Assembly: GCA_030428745.1 (NCBI GenBank)
Contig: JAUIEG010000031.1
Location: 1-12,188 of the forward strand
Source: Alphaproteobacteria bacterium
GTDB taxonomy: Bacteria > Pseudomonadota > Alphaproteobacteria > Caulobacterales > Parvularculaceae
Length of the DNA stretch: 12,188 nt
Direction: 5' to 3'
The notes beneath the pieces are model-generated. The model made no database searches, was not told the DNA's origin, and worked only from the letters and a program-made list of their open reading frames with translations. Made by a program: the position numbers and the translations under genes. Of this stretch, positions 5,669 to 12,188 are shown piece by piece; position 1 is the stretch's first letter; each line of letters starts with the position of its first letter.

Positions 5669-6774
5669 CCACCGAAACCGTGCATGTCCCGCTGGGCGGC
5701 CGGTCCTATGACATTACCATTGGAAGCCGCCTCATCGACCAGGCCGGGGCGCTGCTGAAGCCGCACCTCAAAAGGCCGCGCACCGTCGTGGTGACAGACG
5801 AAAATGTTTTTGTAACGCAAGGCGAGCGTCTCCGCGAAGGGCTAGCGTCAGCGGGCGTCGATGCTGACTTCATCACGCTGGCGCCCGGCGAGGCGACGAA
5901 GTCTTTTGGCGAACTCGAAAAACTGACCGCCCGCCTGCTCGATCTCGGCGTTGAGCGCGAAGATGTTATCATTGCGTTCGGCGGCGGCGTGATCGGCGAT
6001 CTGACAGGATTTGCCGCATCGGTCCTTCGCCGGGGCTGCCGCTTCGCCCAAATACCGACAACTCTGCTTGCACAGGTCGACAGCGCAGTGGGCGGCAAGA
6101 CGGCGATCAATGTTCCACAAGGTAAAAACCTCATCGGCGCCTTTCATCAGCCCGTGGCGGTAATTGCCGACATTGCTTCGCTCGACACGCTGCCCATGCG
6201 CGAACTTAAGGCAGGCTACGCCGAAGTCGTGAAATACGGCCTGATCTCCGATCCCGGGTTTTTCCACTGGCTGGAAAACAATGGGCCCGCCCTTCTTGAG
6301 GGCGACGACGCGGCGCGCATTCAAGCCATTAAGAAATCCTGCGAGGCCAAGGCGGCGATCGTCGGCGCTGATGAAAAGGAAAAAGGCAAGCGAGCGCTGC
6401 TTAATCTCGGCCACACTTTCGGTCATGCTTTTGAGGCGCATTTCGGTTATTCGAACAAGCTTCTTCACGGCGAGGGCGTCGCCCTGGGGATGGCCCTCGC
6501 TTTCGACTACTCAGTCAGTGAAGGCCTGTGCCCGGCGTCTGACGCCGACCGCGTTAAGGCGCACCTCAACAGCACAGGTCTTCCAGCTGAGATCGCCGAC
6601 CTCAAGTCAAACATCACAGGCGATATCATTGCAAAATACATGATGCAGGACAAAAAGGTCGAGCAAGGCAAGCTTACGCTGATCCTTGCAAAAGCAATCG
6701 GCGACGCCTTTATCGCCAAAGACGCAGACCTTTCCCGCGTCACCGCCTTCCTCAAGGAGAAAACCGGCGAATAG
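5665..6774 (+). CDS. aroB: 3-dehydroquinate synthase
   Basis: AroB converts DAHP to 3-dehydroquinate, the second step of the shikimate pathway, using NAD and a divalent metal. The 369-aa product has the usual length. The NAD-binding glycine loop is GGGVIGDLTGFAAS (106-119), followed by the conserved PTTLLAQVDSAVGGKTAIN (131-149). The metal ligands are E187 (AEVVKYGLI), H250 (LLNLGHTFGHAFE) and H268 (LHGEGVALGM), all intact. The gene starts within the aroK stop (ATGA). The next gene begins 17 nt after its stop, so aroK, aroB and the CorC-like gene probably form one transcript. Pairing aroK with aroB is common in proteobacteria. No oddities seen. Confidence 0.97.
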   Translation: MTTETVHVPLGGRSYDITIGSRLIDQAGALLKPHLKRPRTVVVTDENVFVTQGERLREGLASAGVDADFITLAPGEATKSFGELEKLTARLLDLGVEREDVIIAFGGGVIGDLTGFAASVLRRGCRFAQIPTTLLAQVDSAVGGKTAINVPQGKNLIGAFHQPVAVIADIASLDTLPMRELKAGYAEVVKYGLISDPGFFHWLENNGPALLEGDDAARIQAIKKSCEAKAAIVGADEKEKGKRALLNLGHTFGHAFEAHFGYSNKLLHGEGVALGMALAFDYSVSEGLCPASDADRVKAHLNSTGLPAEIADLKSNITGDIIAKYMMQDKKVEQGKLTLILAKAIGDAFIAKDADLSRVTAFLKEKTGE

Positions 6775-6791
6775 CCGGCGACAGTTATCCC

Positions 6792-8072
6792 ATGCCAAAT
6801 TTTGACCCGGCCTTATTCCTGCCTATCGGAACCATCATTTTCCTGCTTTTCCTTTCCGCCTTTTTTTCGGGATCGGAAACAGCGCTGACCGCAACGTCCA
6901 AAGCGCGGATGCACAAGCTGGAAGGCGACGGCAATCTGAATGCGCGCCGCGTCAACCTTCTTATCAAGAATCGCGAGCGGCTCATCGGCGCCATTCTCCT
7001 GGGTAACAACCTTGTGAATATTCTTGCGTCGGTAATCGCCGCGAGCGTCTTTAACCAGCTCTTTGGCGCGTCTCTAATCGCGACCGGTCTTGCAACCGCA
7101 ACCATGACGGTGCTCGTGCTCGTATTCGCCGAAGTAACGCCCAAGACGGCAGCCATCACGCGTCCGGATTCCGTGGCGATGCTGGTGGCGCCGGTGATGC
7201 GCTGGATTGTGTATATCCTCGCTCCCATCACCTGGCTGGTGCAGATGTTCGTCCGCGGCGTCTTCCACGTTTTTGGCTTGGACATTTCAAAAGACAGCGC
7301 CGTCTTCTCGGCAGAAGAAGAGATCCGCGGAACCATCGACCTTCATCACCATGAAGGCCGGGTCGACAAGGAAGCCCGCGACCTTATTCGCGGCGCGCTC
7401 GATCTTAACGAGATCCGCACAGAAGAGATCATGATTCACCGCAAGTCGATTGAGATGCTCGATATCGATATGGCGAAGGACGCACTTATTCGTCAGGCGT
7501 TGAAAAGCGCGCATACCCGCCTGCCCCTGTATCGCGAGAACCCTGACAACATTATCGGCATTCTCCACGCCAAGGATTTGTTGCGCGCGCTCTGGGACGC
7601 GGAAGGAAACGCCGACGCCATCGATTTCGAGGCGCTGGCCCGCGAACCCTACTTCGCGCCTGAAACGACGACGCTGCAGGAGCAGCTGGACGCCTTTAAG
7701 GTAAAGCAGGAACATTTCGCACTCATCGTCGACGAGTACGGCGCGTTGATGGGGCTGGTGACGCTCGAAGACATCCTCGAGGAGATCGTCGGCGAGATCG
7801 AAGACGAGTATGACAGCCCGGTTCAAGGCGTGCGCCCGCAAGGCGACGGATCATTGACGGTGGATGGCGACGTCACCTTGCGCGACTTGAACCGCGCCAT
7901 GGACTGGAACCTCCCTGATGAAGAAGCCGTGACCGTCGCAGGCCTTGTCATTCATGAAGCCCAGAGTATTCCGGATGTCGGGCAAACCTTTTCGTTCCAC
8001 GGATTCCGGTTCAAAATCCTGCGCCGCCGGCGCAACCAAATCACGGCGCTCAAGATCACGCCCATCACCTGA
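6792..8072 (+). CDS. CNNM/CBS-pair/CorC_HlyC integral membrane protein
   Basis: This 426-aa protein belongs to the bacterial CNNM/CorC (UPF0053, hemolysin C-like) family; members are linked to Mg2+ or Co2+ efflux and ion homeostasis. The domains run in order. A DUF21/CNNM membrane domain covers about 8-170, with hydrophobic spans near 8-25, 65-90, 98-115 and 130-150 and the family motif FFSGSETALTATSKARM. Two CBS motifs cover about 209-265 and 285-335, the second ending in the hallmark LIVDEYGALMGLVTLEDILEEIVGEI. The C-terminal CorC_HlyC domain covers about 350-424. Despite the hemolysin name there is no sign that it is a toxin. It sits 17 nt after aroB with a weak ribosome site. The xerD / aroK-aroB-corC-like neighbourhood is familiar in Alphaproteobacteria. 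The transported ion cannot be read from the sequence. Confidence 0.92.
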   Translation: MPNFDPALFLPIGTIIFLLFLSAFFSGSETALTATSKARMHKLEGDGNLNARRVNLLIKNRERLIGAILLGNNLVNILASVIAASVFNQLFGASLIATGLATATMTVLVLVFAEVTPKTAAITRPDSVAMLVAPVMRWIVYILAPITWLVQMFVRGVFHVFGLDISKDSAVFSAEEEIRGTIDLHHHEGRVDKEARDLIRGALDLNEIRTEEIMIHRKSIEMLDIDMAKDALIRQALKSAHTRLPLYRENPDNIIGILHAKDLLRALWDAEGNADAIDFEALAREPYFAPETTTLQEQLDAFKVKQEHFALIVDEYGALMGLVTLEDILEEIVGEIEDEYDSPVQGVRPQGDGSLTVDGDVTLRDLNRAMDWNLPDEEAVTVAGLVIHEAQSIPDVGQTFSFHGFRFKILRRRRNQITALKITPIT

Positions 8073-8095
8073 CACAATAAAGAAAGAAGCCGGAC

Positions 8096-9421
8096 ATGGC
8101 GAAAACTGCTGGCAAACGCGCCTTCGTTTTCATTTTCATCACCATCCTTCTCAACATGATCGGCTTCGGCGTGATCATGCCGGTCATGCCGCAGCTCATC
8201 ATGGAGGTGACGGGCGAAGACGTTTCCCATGCGGCGAAATGGGGCGGCTATCTTTCTGTCGTTTACGCCATCATGCAGTTCATGATGATGCCGATTATTG
8301 GCGGCCTCTCTGATCGTTTCGGCCGCCGCCCGGTCATGCTGACATCGCTTGCCGCTTATTCCTTTGACTTCTTCATCATGGCGATCGCGCCGACGATCGG
8401 GATTATTCTGATCGCCCGCATTCTCGCCGGCGCTTTCGCCGCGACTTTCTCGACCGCAAACGCCTATATCGCCGACATCTCAACACCAGAAAAACGCGCC
8501 GCGAATTTCGGCCTCATCGGCGCGGCTTTCGGCGTCGGCTTCATCATCGGCCCTGGCGTCGGTGGATTTCTGGGTGAACATTTCGGCCCGCGCGCACCGT
8601 TTTATTTTGTCGCGGCGACGGGCGCGGTCAATTTCCTGTTTGGCTTCTTCGCCATGCCGGAAACACTGACGCCTGAGAACCGGCGCCCTTTCGACTGGCG
8701 GCGCGCCAATGCGCTCGGCAGTTTCCGGCAATTTTCGAAATATCCGGTCATGCTCCCCATTGCAGCGGTGCTTTTCTTTGCGCAGCTCGCCCATTGGACC
8801 TATCCGTCGATCTGGTCCTATTACGCGATTGAAAAGTTCTCCTGGAGCGAGGCCATGATCGGCGCCTCGCTCATGTATATGGGTCTCATGTCGGGGCTTG
8901 TTCAGGGCGGACTGACGCGCGTCGCGATTCCAAGACTTGGAGAGCGCAGAGCAGCCCTCATTGGCCTAAGCATCACGGCGGTCGGCTATCTCTGTTTTGC
9001 ACTTGCCGGAAAGGGGTGGATGATTTTTGTCATCCTGACCTTCACCGCCCTGGGCGGGCTCGCCCAGCCATCGCTGCAAGGCATCATGTCACGCACCATT
9101 CCGCCGAACGCCCAAGGTGAACTCCAAGGCGCCATCGCGGCGCTCAACAGCCTCACCATGGTGTTCAGCCCATGGATCATGACGCAGCTTTTCGCCGCGT
9201 TCTCCTCGCCGGGCGAGCCCTTCACGCTTTTCGGCGCGACGATCCTGCCAGACGGAGCGCCATTTTATTTCCCGGGCGCGCCTTTGGTGTTCGCCTTCGT
9301 GCTGGAGCTCTTTGCGCTCGCGCTCCTCTTCCAGGCGTTCAAACGCATTCAGCGCCCACGAGAAGACGCGGCCGTAGCGGCGGAAGAAGCAGCGGAAAAA
9401 CCGTCGCCAACCAATTTCTAA
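8096..9421 (+). CDS. TetA-like major facilitator superfamily exporter
   Basis: This 441-aa, 12-span MFS protein is of the drug:H+ antiporter (TCR/Tet) type. The first span carries LNMIGFGVIMPVMPQL. MFS motif A is GGLSDRFGRRP (69-79), in the loop between spans 2 and 3. The antiporter motif C is the Gly-rich stretch ending GPGVGGFLG (about 142-160) in span 5. A YIADISTPEKRA segment follows span 4, as in Tet proteins. The C-terminal 25 residues are charged and probably cytoplasmic. The start at 8096 follows AGAAAGAAG. The gap to the CorC-like gene is 23 nt, so it may be the last gene of the aroK run. There is no adjacent TetR-type regulator, and similarity to TetA does not establish tetracycline resistance; the substrate is unknown. 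Its stop overlaps that of anmK on the opposite strand. Confidence 0.9.
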   Translation: MAKTAGKRAFVFIFITILLNMIGFGVIMPVMPQLIMEVTGEDVSHAAKWGGYLSVVYAIMQFMMMPIIGGLSDRFGRRPVMLTSLAAYSFDFFIMAIAPTIGIILIARILAGAFAATFSTANAYIADISTPEKRAANFGLIGAAFGVGFIIGPGVGGFLGEHFGPRAPFYFVAATGAVNFLFGFFAMPETLTPENRRPFDWRRANALGSFRQFSKYPVMLPIAAVLFFAQLAHWTYPSIWSYYAIEKFSWSEAMIGASLMYMGLMSGLVQGGLTRVAIPRLGERRAALIGLSITAVGYLCFALAGKGWMIFVILTFTALGGLAQPSLQGIMSRTIPPNAQGELQGAIAALNSLTMVFSPWIMTQLFAAFSSPGEPFTLFGATILPDGAPFYFPGAPLVFAFVLELFALALLFQAFKRIQRPREDAAVAAEEAAEKPSPTNF

Positions 9422-10551
9422 ACAGGCGCGCGGTGATAAACGCCGCCGCGCATGGGCGCTGGAACCCGCGTGGTTTTTGGATAGCTGATGGGAAGCTTTT
9501 TCATGTTGCGGACGGCGAGATAGGCAAAGCATTCCGCTTCGAGATCATCGCCGCGCCAGCCAGCATCTTCGGCCGTCACAACCTTCGCCTCCAGCCGCTC
9601 CTGCAACGCCTGCATCATCGCCGGGTTGTGGCGGCCGCCGCCGCAGACAATATAGCCGCCCGGCAGGTCCGGCAAAAACGGCTCCGACTGTGCAATGCAG
9701 GCGGCCGTAAAGGCGGTCAGCGTTGCAGCCCCGTCTTCCGCCGACAATTTTTTCACCTGATCCAGCTTGAAGTCATAACGATCAAGCGACTTGGGTGGAT
9801 GACGGCGCAGATAGGGATTGAGCAGCATCATGCGGAGCGCCTCTTCATTGACCTTGCCTGCGAGTGCAAGCGCGCCGTCCTCGTCCATATGCTCGCCGGT
9901 TTTCAGCTCCACCCATTCGTCAACAAGGCCGTTGCCAGGCCCGCAATCGAAGGCGACAAGATCGAGCGCATGGCAGCCCTCCGGCACATAGGTGACATTG
10001 GAGACGCCGCCGAGATTGATGACACCGACAGGGCATTGCGGCCGCTCTTTCATCGCGGCGACAAGGGCGCGATGATAGATCGGCGCAAAAGGCGCGCCCT
10101 CTCCGCCAGCGGCAACGTCATTCGCCCGAAAATCATTGACGACATCGATACGCACTTCATCGGAGAGCGTGCGGCCGTTGCCCAGTTGCCAGGTGCGGCC
10201 GGCGACGCCCTTCTCTTTTGAGGGACGGTGCAAAATCGTCTGGCCGTGAAAACCGATCACATCGATTTTCTTGCGGCTGAGTCCCGACTTTTCGAGGAGC
10301 TGTTCCACGGCGGCGGCGTGAGCGTAGGTGACCTCCCCCGCCGCCTTGCCGATCTCTTCGGCGCCTTCACGGCCTTCCAGCGCCGCCTTGATCGCGCGGC
10401 GCACCCAGATTTTGAGATCGCGGCTATAAGGAACGTGGATCGCCGGCCCGGGCTCCACCCGATCCTCGCCGTCAGTGACGAGCACCGCCGCGTCGATCCC
10501 GTCAAGCGAGGTGCCGCTCATCAAACCGATGGCTGTCATAGTGTTGGACAT
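9418..10551 (-). CDS. anmK: Anhydro-N-acetylmuramic acid kinase
   Basis: AnmK opens the 1,6-anhydro ring of anhMurNAc and phosphorylates it to MurNAc-6-phosphate, a cytoplasmic step of peptidoglycan recycling. The 377-aa protein has the usual length and all expected motifs: the N-terminal ATP-site GLMSGTSLDGID (9-20), FHGQT (101-105), the probable catalytic Asp D145 in FRANDVAAGGEGAP, NLGGVSN (179-185), DCGPGN (202-207) and CGGGRHN (303-309), with the late EAECFAYLAVR helix. The start at 10551 is preceded by GGGA at workable spacing; Met5 (MTAIGLM) is a possible alternative. It diverges from tyrS across 60 bp and meets the MFS gene tail to tail. No MurQ, AmpG or NagZ gene is visible nearby. 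The AnmK/TyrS pairing is, to my knowledge, common in Alphaproteobacteria. Confidence 0.96.
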   Translation of the reverse strand: MSNTMTAIGLMSGTSLDGIDAAVLVTDGEDRVEPGPAIHVPYSRDLKIWVRRAIKAALEGREGAEEIGKAAGEVTYAHAAAVEQLLEKSGLSRKKIDVIGFHGQTILHRPSKEKGVAGRTWQLGNGRTLSDEVRIDVVNDFRANDVAAGGEGAPFAPIYHRALVAAMKERPQCPVGVINLGGVSNVTYVPEGCHALDLVAFDCGPGNGLVDEWVELKTGEHMDEDGALALAGKVNEEALRMMLLNPYLRRHPPKSLDRYDFKLDQVKKLSAEDGAATLTAFTAACIAQSEPFLPDLPGGYIVCGGGRHNPAMMQALQERLEAKVVTAEDAGWRGDDLEAECFAYLAVRNMKKLPISYPKTTRVPAPMRGGVYHRAPV

Positions 10552-10611
10552 TGATCTATCCCGTCAGAGGCGAGGCTAGGGGCGAGCCTTCCGACCAACC
10601 TGAGTAGATCC
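10552..10611. promoter_or_regulatory. Short divergent region between anmK and tyrS
   Basis: These 60 bp must carry the start signals of both genes unless those reach into the coding regions. I see no box pair near consensus, no T-box leader and no obvious attenuator before tyrS. There is a weak 5-bp inverted repeat, AGGCT (10573-10577) and AGCCT (10585-10589), of doubtful meaning. Confidence 0.3.
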
Positions 10612-11865
10612 ATGAGCGGCAAACCGACCTACAAATCCGATTTCCTGAACGTGCTCGATGAGCGCGGCTTCATCGCGCAAGGCACCAATCTCGAAGGCCT
10701 CGACGAGAAAGCCTCGTCCGGCGTTGTCACCGGGTATATCGGCTATGACGCCACGGCGAAATCCCTTCACGCCGGCCATCTCATCCAGATCGTCATGCTC
10801 TACTGGCTGCAACAAACCGGGCACCGGCCGATTGCGCTCATGGGCGGAGGCACGACCAAGGTGGGCGATCCCACCGGCAAGGACGAGCAGAGGAAACTTC
10901 TCACCGATGAGGAGATCAACGCCAATATCGCCTCGATCAAAGGCGCGTTCGAAAAATATCTGACATTCGGCGACGGCCCCACAGACGCCCTGATGGTCAA
11001 TAATGACGACTGGCTATCGAAGCTCGGCTATGTGGAGTTCCTGCGCGACTACGGCGTTCATTTCACGATCAACCGCATGCTGACCTTTGACAGCGTCAAA
11101 TTGCGGCTTGAACGCGAAAGCCCCATGACGTTCCTTGAATTCAACTACATGCTCATGCAGGCTTACGACTTTCATGAGCTTTATAATCGTCACGGTTGCA
11201 TCCTGCAGCTTGGCGGCTCGGACCAATGGGGCAATATCGTCAACGGCGTCGAGCTTTGCCGGCGCAAGGATGGCGCGGAGGTCTTCGGCCTGACAACTCC
11301 GCTCCTTACCACCGCCTCCGGCAAGAAAATGGGCAAGACCGAAAGCGGCGCCGTCTGGCTCAACCCCGACATGTTCTCGCCCTATGACTATTGGCAGTAT
11401 TGGCGCAACGCTGAAGACGCTGACGTGGCGACGCTGCTCGCGCGCTTCACGACCTTGCCCATGGACGAGGTCAACCGGCTTGCCGCGCTTCAGGGCGCTG
11501 AAATCAACGACGCTAAAAAAGTCCTGGCGACGGAAGCGACAGCCCTTCTTCACGGACGCGAAGCGGCGGAAAGCGCTGCGGCGACAGCGCAGAAAACATT
11601 CGAACAGGGCGGGCTCGGCGGTGACTTACCGACGATCGATATTGCAGCGAGCGAGCTTGCAAGCGCCGCTCTTGTCGATCAGTTCATCGCCGCTGGCCTT
11701 TGCGCTTCCAAAGGCGAGGCGCGCCGTCATATCAAAGCGGGCGCCCTTAAAGTGAATGACAAAGCCGTTGGCGAAGAACGCAATCTCTCGGCAGACGACA
11801 TTTGCGACGGCGCAGTAAAGCTTTCCATCGGAAAGAAAAAACACGCGATCATCCGCGTGCAGTAA
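10612..11865 (+). CDS. tyrS: Tyrosyl-tRNA synthetase
   Basis: TyrS activates tyrosine with ATP and charges tRNA-Tyr in the cytoplasm. The 417-aa protein is a full-length bacterial TyrS. The class I HIGH-type signature is HAGH (53-56), within GYIGYDATAKSLHAGHL, which also holds the tyrosine-site residues. The GGSDQWGNI motif is at 201-209. The KMSKS-type loop appears as KKMGKT (238-243), a variant usual in this TyrS group rather than a defect. The C-terminal S4-like RNA-binding domain spans about 353-417, with ASKGEARRHIKAGALKVND. Only a weak GAG precedes the ATG at 10612, but the N-terminal sequence fits the family. Its TAA (11863-11865) directly abuts the stop of the next, opposite-strand gene. 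Confidence 0.97.
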   Translation: MSGKPTYKSDFLNVLDERGFIAQGTNLEGLDEKASSGVVTGYIGYDATAKSLHAGHLIQIVMLYWLQQTGHRPIALMGGGTTKVGDPTGKDEQRKLLTDEEINANIASIKGAFEKYLTFGDGPTDALMVNNDDWLSKLGYVEFLRDYGVHFTINRMLTFDSVKLRLERESPMTFLEFNYMLMQAYDFHELYNRHGCILQLGGSDQWGNIVNGVELCRRKDGAEVFGLTTPLLTTASGKKMGKTESGAVWLNPDMFSPYDYWQYWRNAEDADVATLLARFTTLPMDEVNRLAALQGAEINDAKKVLATEATALLHGREAAESAAATAQKTFEQGGLGGDLPTIDIAASELASAALVDQFIAAGLCASKGEARRHIKAGALKVNDKAVGEERNLSADDICDGAVKLSIGKKKHAIIRVQ

Positions 11866-12188
11866 TTATTGTTGTGACGGCTCTGTTTGCTCAGATTGGG
11901 CGTCCGGCGCCTCTTCTTCACGCAGCGGCGCTTGTTCGTTATCCGCACCCTCATCCGGAACATCCGGTGTGCGCGAAGGCTGCATCAGCTTGCGGAAAAT
12001 CCCGGGCGTCAGCACTGACAGGGGATTGACGAAGACGCGTGGATCGCTGGTCTCGCCGCTGACGCTATAGGAAAAAGCGACAATCCCTTCGCCTTTCTTG
12101 CCGACAAGAATGTCGCCGATGATCGGCGCGCTGCCGAGAATAGAGTTGAGCGCATAGACAGGCGCAACAGCGCCGTTGAGATGCGCGA
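11866..12188 (-). CDS. AsmA/YhdP-like protein, C-terminal end only
   Basis: On the minus strand an open frame enters from the right edge and ends with TAA at 11866-11868, giving the last 106 residues of a larger protein. The readable part contains LNSILGSAPIIGDILVGKKGEGIVAFSYSVSG and then SDPRVFVNPLSVLTPGIFRKLM. This matches the C-terminal signature of AsmA-like proteins (YhdP/DUF3971 type): a ProIleGly turn, GEGI, a beta strand and NPLS-hTPG. These are large inner-membrane-anchored envelope proteins, members of the AsmA-like clan implicated in lipid transport between membranes. After this domain the protein ends in about 37 polar, acidic, Pro- and Gln-rich residues (from PSRTPDVPDEG to TEPSQQ), probably disordered. 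The start, any signal anchor and the main body lie outside the window. Confidence 0.8.
   Translation of the reverse strand, partial: AHLNGAVAPVYALNSILGSAPIIGDILVGKKGEGIVAFSYSVSGETSDPRVFVNPLSVLTPGIFRKLMQPSRTPDVPDEGADNEQAPLREEEAPDAQSEQTEPSQQ

Noticed and set aside
9172..10221. Long plus-strand frame (349 aa) opposite anmK
   Set aside because: It is antisense to a gene with every AnmK motif; the translation shows no domain and the frame is open only because of GC-biased codon use.
10573..10589. AGGCT / AGCCT inverted repeat between anmK and tyrS as a terminator or attenuator
   Set aside because: Only 5-bp arms with a 7-nt loop and no T-run; chance is the simplest explanation.

Overview
This window looks like a compact, high-GC alphaproteobacterial chromosome segment, and nearly all of it is housekeeping coding sequence. 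The evidence is the protein sequences (AccA, XerD, AroK, AroB, CorC-like, AnmK and TyrS all read as typical alphaproteobacterial family members), the divergent xerD / aroK-aroB arrangement, and the mostly weak Shine-Dalgarno sequences. I cannot fix the family or genus; a marine Parvularculales/Hyphomonadales-like lineage is only a guess. There is no tRNA or rRNA gene, insertion sequence, phage gene, CRISPR array or toxin-antitoxin pair that I can recognise, and no gene-free stretch over 300 bases.

Layout. At the left edge is the C-terminal part of a COG2945-type alpha/beta hydrolase (+). It is followed on the same strand by an unrecognised 113-aa protein and a 48-aa single-span membrane protein (924-1070). 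Facing these is a long minus-strand gene run read from 4952 to 1091: a 41-aa GTG-started membrane peptide, a 566-aa exported helical protein whose start overlaps it by 14 nt, xerD (chromosome dimer resolution), and accA (acetyl-CoA carboxylase, first step of fatty acid synthesis). Divergent from that run is a plus-strand series: aroK and aroB (shikimate pathway, ATGA overlap), a CNNM/CBS/CorC_HlyC membrane protein, and a TetA-like MFS exporter. anmK (peptidoglycan recycling, minus) meets the exporter tail to tail with a 4-nt overlap. tyrS (+) diverges from anmK, and an AsmA/YhdP-like envelope protein (minus, C-terminus only) abuts tyrS stop codon to stop codon.

I found no clearly new biological system. 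The items most worth a second look are the two small membrane-protein genes at 924-1070 and 4827-4952. The second is translationally entangled with an uncharacterised exported protein that has exactly two cysteines and shares an apparent operon with xerD and accA. Also notable are the convergent gene ends that leave no room for terminators and a short perfect-arm dyad at 883-898 just upstream of the 48-aa gene.
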